From the NCBI GenBank assembly GCA_963675235.2, contig CAXXFU010000002.1, positions 372,001 to 436,000 of the forward strand: a stretch of DNA of 64,000 nucleotides, written 5' to 3'. How positions within the stretch are numbered: position 1 is the first letter of the stretch; every line of letters starts with the position of its first letter. Source of the DNA: JAHJQZ01 sp963675235 (GTDB lineage: Bacteria; Pseudomonadota; Alphaproteobacteria; Rhizobiales; Devosiaceae). The notes beneath the pieces are model-generated. The model was not told where the DNA came from, ran no database searches, and saw nothing but the letters and a program-made list of their open reading frames with translations. The position numbers and the translations under genes were made by a program. Shown in pieces: positions 1-7,011 of the stretch.

Positions 1-247
1 CAAACAATCCAGTGATGGTTGCCCCGGCCGCCCAGATGATCACGATGAATGTCGCGCCGATGGTGGTGCCGATGACCGCTCCGGCCTTTTCGGCATCGGA
101 ACCAAGCTCGCCGTAGCCGCTGCCGGCTGCGCCAAGCCCGGTGAAAAACCAGAAGGCCATGAACAGGTTGAAGCCGATGAAAATGAGCAGAAACAGCCAG
201 CCGAACACGCCGCGCCGACGCGTTTCGCGCCTGATGATCCTTGTCAT
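1..247 (-). CDS. Small two-TM membrane protein, 3' end cut by window
   Basis: Reading leftward from an ATG at 247, about 82 residues are visible before the window edge. A basic N-terminus (MTRIIRRETRRRG) precedes a hydrophobic helix rich in F/L/I, then a Gly/Ala/Ser-rich loop, then a second hydrophobic stretch. This suggests an inner-membrane protein with the N-terminus inside. It sits 12 bp downstream of the repressor gene on the same strand, so the two are probably co-transcribed, which would fit a lysogenic-conversion or superinfection-exclusion role, but nothing in the sequence proves this. Function unknown. Confidence 0.55.
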   Translation of the reverse strand, partial: MTRIIRRETRRRGVFGWLFLLIFIGFNLFMAFWFFTGLGAAGSGYGELGSDAEKAGAVIGTTIGATFIVIIWAAGATITGLF

Positions 248-259
248 GGCCGTCCCCTT

Positions 260-997
260 CTAGCCGCCGATCAGGTCATCATAGGTCAAAACCTTGCAAA
301 CTGCGACTCCGGGCTGTTCCGGGATGGTGACAATGGTCGGCGTCGTCAGCGTGTTGACCATGTGTCCGAGTTTGCTGCGCCCCTTGTAGATTTTCAACAA
401 TGCCCGATCCTGCTCGTCAATCACAACGCACGGTTCGTCGATGACAAGGGCGCGTCCCGGGTGAACAAGGATTTTCTGCCCGCGCCGAAACAGGGGCGAT
501 AGCTCGTCGGTATCGACCTCGAGCGCAAAAAGCGCCTCGACGCCGGCAAGATGACCGGGGCGGTCGACCCATTCTTCGGCGTCCTCGCTGAGCACGAGCG
601 GCGGCGACTTGGCGTCGTCTTCGGCGGCGCGTCCACGCACGGGAACAGAGCGCGGCAGAAACTCGTAGTCCCGGCTTCCGGCGCCGCCGCGCTGGAAAAA
701 TCGTCTGCCGCCCCGTCGGACAACCGACAACATGGGCTTTTCGTTGGCAAGATTGGCAAACACATCCTCGTCCGGTGCATCGCCTTGCGGCGGGCGAAAC
801 AGATCGGCGCGCTCCACCCCGAACAGCGCAGCGATGATGATCAGGTAGTCATCGCCCGGCATGCGCGTTTCTTTGAACCAGCGCGACACGGTTGCTTTGT
901 CGGCGCCTGTTGCCTTGACGACATCAGCCTGCCGAATGCGTCTGAGCGCCGCGTGTTCCGCGATGTAATGGCGTTTGCCGTGGTCTGGTTGCATCAT
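260..997 (-). CDS. Phage repressor, HTH plus S24-like C-terminal domain lacking the catalytic Ser
   Basis: The N-terminus has an XRE-type helix-turn-helix (ADVVKATGADKATVSRWFKE, roughly residues 22-41). The C-terminus, from about residue 165, has the LexA/CI layout: hydrophobic strand, a SerMet-x-Pro-like position, Arg-Arg-Gly turn, then a Lys-containing strand (ALLKIYKG). At the nucleophile position, where the family has G-D-S-M-x-P, this protein reads T-D-E-L-S-P, so Ser appears replaced by Glu while the Lys is kept. It should bind operators and maintain lysogeny but not self-cleave. Start is uncertain: ATGs at 1006, 997 and 994 all lack a clear Shine-Dalgarno. It is divergent from the Cro-like gene, as expected for a CI equivalent. 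Confidence 0.8.
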   Translation of the reverse strand: MMQPDHGKRHYIAEHAALRRIRQADVVKATGADKATVSRWFKETRMPGDDYLIIIAALFGVERADLFRPPQGDAPDEDVFANLANEKPMLSVVRRGGRRFFQRGGAGSRDYEFLPRSVPVRGRAAEDDAKSPPLVLSEDAEEWVDRPGHLAGVEALFALEVDTDELSPLFRRGQKILVHPGRALVIDEPCVVIDEQDRALLKIYKGRSKLGHMVNTLTTPTIVTIPEQPGVAVCKVLTYDDLIGG

Positions 998-1022
998 GGT
1001 CAACATTATCGGCGGCGTGTGT

Positions 1023-1093
1023 ACAAATTTGGTTACCAGTTTGTGCAACCCGGGGCTTGACGGGAAGTTGCCTTTGATGCAACTAATGTTGCA
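1023..1093. promoter_or_regulatory. Divergent immunity operator/promoter region
   Basis: Between repressor and Cro-like gene lie two dyads. An imperfect 22-bp palindrome at 1023-1044 has outer arms ACAAA/TTTGT. A perfect TGCAAC-TAAT-GTTGCA palindrome lies at 1078-1093. The GTTGCA/TGCAAC hexamer core recurs in single copies nearby. TTGACG at 1057-1062 could be the -35 of the rightward early promoter; its best -10 (ACTAAT, 1082-1087, spacer 19) lies inside the second palindrome, so a bound repressor would block it. Transcription would start at about the ATG itself, implying a leaderless message. Confidence 0.55.
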
Positions 1094-1095
1094 CC

Positions 1096-1332
1096 ATGAC
1101 CGATGCGCCGAATCTCAAATTGAGGACTGCACGTCAGGCGGCCAATCTGTCGCTGAAGGCGCTTGGAGTCGCCACTGGCTATGACAAGGGCTATCTGAGC
1201 AAGATCGAGCGCGGTTTGAAGCCGGCCACGCGCGAAACCATTATCGCGCTGTGCCGTGAGCTGCCCGGTCTCGAGCCCAATGATTTTTTCGAAGGCTTTT
1301 CGGCCACACCCACCGAGGCCGAGCATGGCTGA
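1096..1332 (+). CDS. Cro-like XRE family regulator
   Basis: A 78-residue protein made almost entirely of one XRE helix-turn-helix: helix 1 LKLRTARQAANLSLKALG, recognition segment TGYDKGYLSKIERGLKPA, then a fourth helix and a short acidic tail. It lies opposite the repressor at the head of the early operon, the position of lambda cro, and probably represses the repressor promoter. There is no usable ribosome-binding site within 10 bp of the ATG, and the likely promoter leaves almost no 5' leader, so translation is probably leaderless. Confidence 0.8.
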   Translation: MTDAPNLKLRTARQAANLSLKALGVATGYDKGYLSKIERGLKPATRETIIALCRELPGLEPNDFFEGFSATPTEAEHG

Positions 1333-1353
1333 GCGGTGTGGCATTGCGGTTTC

Positions 1354-1374
1354 GCGGCAGGGGGGTCCTGCCGC
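1354..1374 (+). terminator. GC-rich hairpin after the Cro-like gene
   Basis: GCGGCAGG and CCTGCCGC form a perfect 8-bp stem with a 5-nt loop, 21 bp past the Cro-like stop. There is no T-run, so it is not a standard intrinsic terminator. It may be an attenuator, an antitermination element or a Rho-related structure between cro and the CII-like gene. Confidence 0.3.
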
Positions 1375-1465
1375 TGGCAGCCTGGGGGGGCTGTCGGAAC
1401 GGGCCGGCGCCGTGTTTTGTTCCCAACCGAGCGGCGTCGGTCCGTTTTTCTCCATCGGGTTCATT

Positions 1466-1771
1466 TCAGTTTTCGGCAGCTTGCTTCGGGCGCTTGTGGC
1501 GCGCGTGGCGGTTGGGCCGGACACGGGCTTGCCGGGGTTTACTCCTCTGCCCCGGCAAGGGTGCGGGAAGGCCGAGATGGCGTTCGCGGGGTGTTTCCTC
1601 CCTCCTCGCTGGCGTTTCTTCCCAAACTGGGCCGGGCCCGCCGCGCCTAATCCCATCGGGATTGGCGGTGCCCGGCGCTTTTTTCGGCGCTCGGGCCCGG
1701 TGGGCGGCAACGGCGCGGCGCAGGTCGTCGAGGCTGGCCGTCTGATAGTCGAACGGGGTCTGGTCCTGCAT
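1466..1771 (-). CDS. Possible small Arg/Pro-rich protein, unrecognised
   Basis: A 101-codon frame starts MQDQTPFDYQTASLDDLRRA with a plausible GGAGA nine bases before the ATG. The first 30 residues look like genuine coding sequence; the rest is very rich in Arg and Pro, as GC-rich antisense DNA often is. It would be divergent from the CII-like gene in the otherwise gene-free 1333-1863 interval. I cannot assign a function, and the frame may be spurious. The surrounding interval otherwise shows only GC-rich hairpins. Confidence 0.3.
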   Translation of the reverse strand: MQDQTPFDYQTASLDDLRRAVAAHRARAPKKAPGTANPDGIRRGGPGPVWEETPARREETPRERHLGLPAPLPGQRSKPRQARVRPNRHARHKRPKQAAEN

Positions 1772-1863
1772 GGGATCGTTTCTCCGGTTGACGGGCACAG
1801 TGTCGCGCCATGGCGCGGCGTCTGTCATCCGGCAAGCACAGGCAATGTTGCGGGGCGGGTTTC

Positions 1864-2349
1864 ATGAGCGGGCGACGGCATTCGATCCTTGTTTATCGCG
1901 GCCTCAAGTCGGCGGTCGGCAGGCTGCTCGACCTGTTCGGCTGCCAGGAGGCGGCGGCCGAGGTGACGCGGATCAGGCGGCAGGAGCTTTCCGATTACGC
2001 CAACCGCCGCAATCCCGACTGCGAAGACCGGCACATGCCGATCGACGTGGTGTTCGATCTCGAAACCGAGATCGGCGATCCGGTGGTGACCCGCGAACTG
2101 GCGCGGCGGCAGGGCTTTTTGCTGGTGCATGCGCCGGACGTCGCCGCCGGGATCGGCGGCATCGAGGCGCTGACCGGCAAGGCCCTGAAGGAAACGGGCG
2201 ATGCCGTCGCCAAGATCGGCGCGGCGATCGACGACAAGGTCATCGACGCCGGCGAGGCCGATACGCTGCCGCGCGAGATCGACGAGGCCATCGTGGCGCT
2301 GTGCGAACTCAAGGCGCTGATCGCCGCCAGCGGCGGAAAGAGGGTGTGA
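1864..2349 (+). CDS. CII-like phage regulator (CP76 family)
   Basis: The 161-residue product matches the layout of the phage regulatory protein CII/CP76 family: an N-terminal helix pair with LKSAVGRLLDLFGCQEAAAE, a recognition helix RIRRQELSDYANRR, then MPIDVVFDLETEIGDPVVTR, which is the typical family core. A long helical C-terminal half follows. In this family the protein is a DNA-binding regulator of the lysis-lysogeny decision. It opens an early operon in which consecutive genes overlap by 1-14 bp; its stop overlaps the next ATG (TGATG). The ATG at 1864 is preferred over an upstream ATG because the domain begins directly after it. Confidence 0.75.
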   Translation: MSGRRHSILVYRGLKSAVGRLLDLFGCQEAAAEVTRIRRQELSDYANRRNPDCEDRHMPIDVVFDLETEIGDPVVTRELARRQGFLLVHAPDVAAGIGGIEALTGKALKETGDAVAKIGAAIDDKVIDAGEADTLPREIDEAIVALCELKALIAASGGKRV

Positions 2350-2906
2350 TGAACACGGCCCGCGCCCTGCCGGACGATCCGGACACGATCGACATCCGCC
2401 GCTCGGAATGCGGCGATGCCTTCTGGCGCGAGCTGCGCGGGCAGGTGTGGCGGCACAATGCCAAAAAGGCGGTGCTGATGAACACGGCGCGCGAGGTGCG
2501 GCTGCCGCTGGCACTTTATCATCAGGTGCTGCCCATGGTGCGGGCCAGGCTGGCGGCACGGCCGTCGGCGCCGCCCGAGGCGGTCAATCGCGCCGTGACC
2601 GTGCATCTTGCCAGCGGCGCCACCGTTGCCGTTGTCGGCTGGTCGCTGGCCGAGGACAGCGCCGTCGTCGCCAATCGTCCGGCCGGATCCGAGATCGGCG
2701 GCGATCTCTGGCACCTGACCCATGTTGCCTCGGGAAAATGTTTCGGCGCGGGCTTTTCGGCCAGTTCGGCCAGGGCGGCGGCGCGCCACGCTGCCGCCGT
2801 CGAGGCGGCTTGTCCGAGCCTTGCCACTCTCGACCCGGAGGACGCCGAACAAGTGGCGGCGTTCCGGGACGAGTTCGCGGCGTTCAATGAAAAAAGGGGG
2901 ATGTGA
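2349..2906 (+). CDS. Phage early protein, unrecognised
   Basis: A 185-residue soluble protein, translationally coupled to the genes on both sides by 1-bp overlaps. The N-terminal half is charged (DIRRSECGDAFWRELRGQV, then HNAKKAVLMNTAREVRLPL); the second half has beta-like segments and an Ala-rich helix (SASSARAAARHAAAVEAA). No catalytic motif, HTH or membrane segment is visible. Its place between the CII-like regulator and the methylase suggests an early regulatory or DNA-metabolism role, but this rests on position only. Confidence 0.6.
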   Translation: MNTARALPDDPDTIDIRRSECGDAFWRELRGQVWRHNAKKAVLMNTAREVRLPLALYHQVLPMVRARLAARPSAPPEAVNRAVTVHLASGATVAVVGWSLAEDSAVVANRPAGSEIGGDLWHLTHVASGKCFGAGFSASSARAAARHAAAVEAACPSLATLDPEDAEQVAAFRDEFAAFNEKRGM

Positions 2907-4255
2907 TGGACAAGGTGACGATCTACACGGGCGCGTCTGCCGGCAATACCGAGGCGGACGGCATGGCGATCGAAACGGGCGGCTATACTTCCGATGTCTG
3001 GGTGCAGCGGATCATTGCCGCTCACGGCAAGGTTGTTTCCTCATTCATCGAAACAGGCCGTCTGCTCAACGCCGCCAAGGCGGCGCTGCCGCATGGCGCC
3101 TTTACCCACATGATCGAGGCCGAACTGCCGTTCAAGCCGCGCATGGCACAGATGTACATGGCGGTGGCCGACAACAAAGTTTTGACAGATCCGCAACGCG
3201 TTGCGTTTTTGCCGCCTTCGATCGGTACACTGTACGAATTGAGCCGTCTGGAGCCGGATGTGCTCGAAGCGCGGATTGCGGCAGGCGAGATTACGCCGGC
3301 GCTGGAGCGCAAGGATATACTTACGGAAATCAAGGTGAGCAGGCGCAGTGCCCGCGAAAGCGAGCTGGCGGCACGCATCACCGATCTGCCGCAGAAGCGC
3401 TATGGCGTCATCTATGCCGATCCGGAATGGCGATTCGAGCCCTATTCGCGCGACAGCGGCATGGACAGGGCGGCGGACAACCATTACCCGACGTCACCGC
3501 TCGAGGCGATCAAGGTACGGCCCGTCGGGGATATCGCCGCCGATGATTGCGTGCTGTTCATGTGGGCGACGGTGCCGATGCTGCCGCAGGCGCTCGAGGT
3601 CATGGCGGCCTGGGGCTTTGCCTACAAGTCGAGCCAAGCCTGGACCAAGGACCGCTCGGGCACCGGCTACTGGTTCCGCAACGCGCACGAGATCCTGCTT
3701 GTTGGGACACGCGGCGACGTGCCGGCGCCGGCCATGGGCACGCAGTGGAGTTCGTGGCAGGAATGGACGCCGGGCCGGCATTCTGAAAAGCCCGAAAAGG
3801 CCTATGACCTGATCGAGGCCTATTACCCGAACCTGCCCAAGATCGAACTGAATGCCCGCAGGGCTCGCGACGGCTGGGACACCTGGGGGCTGGAAGCGCC
3901 TGTTGCCGATCGTGGCATTGACGAACACGAACCTCCGGACGCGCATGGAAGTCCGCTCCGGAGCGAGCCGCACGCTGTTGTTGACGGTGGCGTGCCCAAC
4001 TCTCCTGCCGGTGCGGAGTGCGGCGCAGACCGGCAACCTCTTTCAGCCAAAGTCGCAAACGCCATCATCGAGGCGGCCTATGCCGCCGGCGATGTCGATC
4101 TTGCCGAACTGGCGGCAAAGACCGGGCTGACGAAAAAGGCGATCAAGAATCGCGCTTTGCGGCGCGGCTGGTCGAACCCGGAAAACCAGAAGGCCGGGGC
4201 GCGGCGGGCGATTACGACGCTCAACCGCAGGCAGCACGAGCAGGCGGAGGGTTGA
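2906..4255 (+). CDS. DUF3102-like/MT-A70 DNA N6-adenine methyltransferase fusion
   Basis: The 449-residue protein has three parts. Residues about 40-130 resemble DUF3102 (helical segment with IETGRLLNAAKAALPHGAF). Residues about 165-330 are an MT-A70 methyltransferase core: VIYADPEWRFEPYS carries the active-site tetrapeptide as DPEW rather than the textbook DPPW, followed by the family MDRAADNHYPT block and a WATVPML strand. The C-terminal 70 residues end in an HTH-like segment (LAELAAKTGLTKKAIKNRALRR). It presumably methylates adenine in phage DNA, for protection or regulation. The start is taken as ATG 2906 behind an A/G-rich ribosome site; GTG 2903 is an alternative. Confidence 0.85.
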   Translation: MDKVTIYTGASAGNTEADGMAIETGGYTSDVWVQRIIAAHGKVVSSFIETGRLLNAAKAALPHGAFTHMIEAELPFKPRMAQMYMAVADNKVLTDPQRVAFLPPSIGTLYELSRLEPDVLEARIAAGEITPALERKDILTEIKVSRRSARESELAARITDLPQKRYGVIYADPEWRFEPYSRDSGMDRAADNHYPTSPLEAIKVRPVGDIAADDCVLFMWATVPMLPQALEVMAAWGFAYKSSQAWTKDRSGTGYWFRNAHEILLVGTRGDVPAPAMGTQWSSWQEWTPGRHSEKPEKAYDLIEAYYPNLPKIELNARRARDGWDTWGLEAPVADRGIDEHEPPDAHGSPLRSEPHAVVDGGVPNSPAGAECGADRQPLSAKVANAIIEAAYAAGDVDLAELAAKTGLTKKAIKNRALRRGWSNPENQKAGARRAITTLNRRQHEQAEG

Positions 4256-4258
4256 GCC

Positions 4259-4702
4259 ATGACCTATGCCGGTATCGCCAGTGACCAGTTGCGTGCCTTT
4301 GTCGAGCGCATCGAACGGCTCGAGGAGGAAAAAAAGGCCCTTTCCGACGACATCAAGGAAATCTACGCCGAGGCCAAGGGAAACGGTTTTGACACCAAGG
4401 TGTTGCGCCAGGTCGTGCGCATCCGCAAGCAGGACCAGCACGAACGCGCCGAGCAGGAAGCCATTCTCGACCTTTACATGCACGCGCTCGGCATGCTGCC
4501 GCCGGACGCCGATCCCGACCCCGAAACGCCGGCGCGGCACAAGGCCGAGAACAAGGGCAGGCGAAAAGTGTCGCGGGCGCATGGCGAACTCGCTGCCGAG
4601 AGCGCTGCGAGCAGCTTTTATGAGCACATGCAGAACATGGGTGGCGGATCAATAACGGCAGGTGGTCGGACGGTCGAGATTCCGGCGCGGACGGAGGGCT
4701 GA
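4259..4702 (+). CDS. GapR-like (DUF2312) DNA-binding protein
   Basis: Residues 1-85 closely follow the GapR family: a GI-ASDQLRAFVERIERLEEEKK coiled coil, then DIKEIYAEAKGNGFDTKVLR and the EEAILDLYMxALGM-like end (here EQEAILDLYMHALGM). GapR is an alphaproteobacterial chromosome-structuring protein that clamps over-twisted DNA ahead of moving polymerases and replication forks. This copy has a 60-residue C-terminal extension with a basic patch (ENKGRRKVSR) not in the host core protein. Its location next to replication genes suggests a topological helper for phage replication or transcription. Confidence 0.85.
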   Translation: MTYAGIASDQLRAFVERIERLEEEKKALSDDIKEIYAEAKGNGFDTKVLRQVVRIRKQDQHERAEQEAILDLYMHALGMLPPDADPDPETPARHKAENKGRRKVSRAHGELAAESAASSFYEHMQNMGGGSITAGGRTVEIPARTEG

Positions 4703-4703
4703 C

Positions 4704-5537
4704 ATGGAACAGGTTGAACGATCATCGGCCCTTGTGCCGACAAGCGAGCTGATGCGCCAGCGCCAGTCGGTTCGCAGCGCGCGGGAACGGTTGGGAATGG
4801 GTGTGCGGGTGACGGCGCGGCGCGTTGAGAGCGATGACGCGCCATCGCAGGACGAGATCAGGCGCGAGGCGGTTTTTGCATCTGTCCTCGGTTCGGTGTC
4901 GGTCGAGACCGGGATCGACAAGCAGGACATCACAAATCCCGGGCGGCGCAAACAGCCGCTCAGGGCGCGGGATCTTTACTGGTTGCGGCTCATTGGCACC
5001 GGCAACATCACCAAGGCCGATATCGGGCGGCGGTTCGGTCTCAAGCGGCAGACGATCTATGAAGGCGTGGCGCGGGCGCAGCTGGCGCAGGTCCATGCCG
5101 AGCGTGCCGCCGATCGCGCGCTTGCCGGCATCTCGGTGGCGCAGGACGTGGCCGGCGTCTATGTCAGCGGCATAACCAGCCCCGTCGAGATCGCCCGCGA
5201 GACGGGGGCCGGGCCGACCTATGTCCGCCAGGTCATCAGCGAGTTGAAATCCGGGAGATCGGACATCAGGCCGATCGTTTCACGTCCGGCGTGGAAGATC
5301 ATCGTCGACAGCGAATGCGCCGCGTCAGGCATCGATCGGCGCCGCGTCATGGGGCGCGAGCGGTGTCACGAGGTCAATGTCGTGCGCCAATCCATCTGGC
5401 TGCGGATGAGGGAGGAACTGGGCATGCTGACGACCGAGATCGGCCGGCATTTCGGGCGTGACCACTCGACCATTTGCAACGGCATCGACAAGGCGCGCCG
5501 GCGGCGGGCCACGAGGCTGGGCAATGACAAAGACTGA
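4704..5537 (+). CDS. Phage DNA-binding protein with C-terminal DnaA domain IV-like region
   Basis: A 277-residue protein. Two internal helix-turn-helix segments are visible (TKADIGRRFGLKRQTIYEG near residue 115 and SPVEIARETGAGPTYVRQVI near 165). The last 75 residues read like DnaA domain IV: VVRQSIWLRMREELG, then TTEIGRHFGRDHSTICNGI, where GRDHST is the DnaA-box-contacting signature. There is no AAA+ ATPase domain, so it is not a full initiator. It could bind DnaA-box-like sites to start phage replication or compete with host DnaA. It starts one base after the GapR-like stop and overlaps the next gene by 14 bp. Confidence 0.75.
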   Translation: MEQVERSSALVPTSELMRQRQSVRSARERLGMGVRVTARRVESDDAPSQDEIRREAVFASVLGSVSVETGIDKQDITNPGRRKQPLRARDLYWLRLIGTGNITKADIGRRFGLKRQTIYEGVARAQLAQVHAERAADRALAGISVAQDVAGVYVSGITSPVEIARETGAGPTYVRQVISELKSGRSDIRPIVSRPAWKIIVDSECAASGIDRRRVMGRERCHEVNVVRQSIWLRMREELGMLTTEIGRHFGRDHSTICNGIDKARRRRATRLGNDKD

Positions 5538-5784
5538 TCCCGTCACGCTGTCGCTGATCCTGATGCGCGATATGCCCGGCGATGCCGCGGTGCGGCTGTC
5601 GCGCGACGGCAAGTGGACCAATGGCGGCTGGGTGCCGCGTTCGCTGATCGTCGAGATGGCCGGCGACGGGCCGGACAAGACCGAGGGTCTGGGCTTTCTG
5701 TCGCGCGTGCGGGTGACGCTGCCGCGGTTCAAGGCGATCGAGGCCGGATTGCTGGTCGAGAGCACGGGCGGGGGGTTGTTCTGA
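5524..5784 (+). CDS. Small phage early protein, unrecognised
   Basis: An 86-residue protein overlapping the preceding gene by 14 bp and the following ATG by 1 bp, so it is translationally coupled on both sides. The sequence is compact (KWTNGGWVPRSLIVEMAGDG, then LGFLSRVRVTLPRFKAIEAG), with no TM segment or known motif. The tail LPRFKAIEAGLLVEST has the feel of a recognition helix and wing, so a small winged-helix fold is possible, but I cannot name a family. Confidence 0.6.
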   Translation: MTKTDPVTLSLILMRDMPGDAAVRLSRDGKWTNGGWVPRSLIVEMAGDGPDKTEGLGFLSRVRVTLPRFKAIEAGLLVESTGGGLF

Positions 5785-6155
5785 TGACCGGGCCCGCCGA
5801 TCGCGTCGAATGGGCGCGCACGCTTGTTTCCGGCATTGTCGTCGAGGCCACGCACGGCGTCAGGCGCGAACGCATCGATCCGCTTAACACCGAGGCCCGG
5901 GCGGTGCTGATGGCCCTTTGCGCCCTGCCCATGCGCCCGGCAGAGGGCATCTGGGGCGGGGCGGTGCTGTTCGATCTCGAAAAGCTGGCGGCCGGCGTCG
6001 GGCAATCGAGCATCAGGGCGCACAAATGGCTGCGCGTGCTCGAGGCGGCGCGGATCCTCAGGCGGCTGACCCGGGAAACGAATGAGATCTGGCGCGTGGT
6101 GGTGGACCTGCCGCAGGCGCTGATGCCGGTGGCGGAGGGGGTGGAAAATGCGTGA
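5784..6155 (+). CDS. Small winged-helix-like phage protein
   Basis: A 123-residue protein. Residues about 60-110 suggest a winged helix: FDLEKLAAGVGQSSIRAHKWLR as turn and recognition helix, LEAARILRRLTRETNEIW as helix and wing. This layout is common in phage replication accessory proteins. It begins in a TGATG overlap and its 3' end overlaps the ParB-like gene by 8 bp. Function is inferred only from the fold-like pattern and neighbours. Confidence 0.55.
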   Translation: MTGPADRVEWARTLVSGIVVEATHGVRRERIDPLNTEARAVLMALCALPMRPAEGIWGGAVLFDLEKLAAGVGQSSIRAHKWLRVLEAARILRRLTRETNEIWRVVVDLPQALMPVAEGVENA

Positions 6156-7008
6156 GATTTCGATCGAAGGCAAGCGGAACACACAAATATCCGATCCCGG
6201 GCCGGCGCCAATGCTGCAGTGGATCAACATTGGCGACCTGGTCATCGACGACGACTATCAACGCGATCTGAAACGCGGCAATTGGACAGCCATAAGGCGC
6301 ATTGCCGATGCCTTTACCTGGTCGCGGTTCTCGCCGGTCTTTGTCGCGCCCGTGGAGGGCGGCAAGTTTGCCATTATCGACGGCCAGCACCGCGTTCATG
6401 CGGCGGCGCTATGCGGCATCGATCGGGTGCCGTGTCAGGTGGTCCAGATGGACAAGCGCGAACAGGCGGCATCATTTGCGGCTGTCAACGGCATGGTGAC
6501 GGCGGTCACGATTTGGCAGCTTTACAAGGCGGCGCTGGCGGCTGGCGAACAATGGGCAATCGACTGTTACAAGGTTTGCGATGACGCCGGGGCAAAGCTG
6601 AGCACCTACAACAAGTCGTCTGATGAGAAAAAGCCAGGCGAGATCTTCGCCATCGGGCTGATCCGCAAACACGTCGATGCCGGACATGGCGCCATGCTGA
6701 CATTGGCGCTCACGGCTTTGGCAAGGTCGGAATGCGGCGGCCTGCCGGAAGCCTGGAGCGGCTCAATTCCCAAGCCTTTTTTCGAGGCTGTGGCGCCACG
6801 CACATATTTGCGCGGGAGGGTGAGCGAACTGGCGGAAGCGATTGACGATATCGACATTCTGACCGTGGCCGACGATGCCGAACGCGATGCAAAAGAAGCG
6901 CGGAGAAAGGGCGACACGAGCGTGTCGAGGGCGGGTCTGGCGGAGGCGCGCATAGCTCACGGCATAGATGATCGCCTCGGGCCCGTAGCGCAGACGGCGG
7001 CGGAATAG
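6148..7008 (+). CDS. ParB/Sulfiredoxin-superfamily nuclease-like protein
   Basis: Residues about 20-110 have the ParB N-terminal pattern: a DYQRDLKR segment, a hydrophobic strand, then IIDGQHRVHAAALCGIDRVP, the conserved D-G-x-H-R motif that binds nucleotide in this superfamily, followed by a VPCQVVQMD strand. The remaining 170 residues are helical and contain no second ParB DNA-binding HTH that I can see. It may be a phage ParB-like regulator of replication or partition rather than a plasmid-type ParB, since no ParA gene is adjacent. Confidence 0.75.
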   Translation: MREISIEGKRNTQISDPGPAPMLQWINIGDLVIDDDYQRDLKRGNWTAIRRIADAFTWSRFSPVFVAPVEGGKFAIIDGQHRVHAAALCGIDRVPCQVVQMDKREQAASFAAVNGMVTAVTIWQLYKAALAAGEQWAIDCYKVCDDAGAKLSTYNKSSDEKKPGEIFAIGLIRKHVDAGHGAMLTLALTALARSECGGLPEAWSGSIPKPFFEAVAPRTYLRGRVSELAEAIDDIDILTVADDAERDAKEARRKGDTSVSRAGLAEARIAHGIDDRLGPVAQTAAE

Positions 7009-7011
7009 AGC

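Noticed and set aside
1256..1867. 203-codon plus-strand frame in the gap after the Cro-like gene
   Set aside because: Starts inside the Cro-like gene, composition is Gly/Ala/Arg-rich noise, and no ribosome site.
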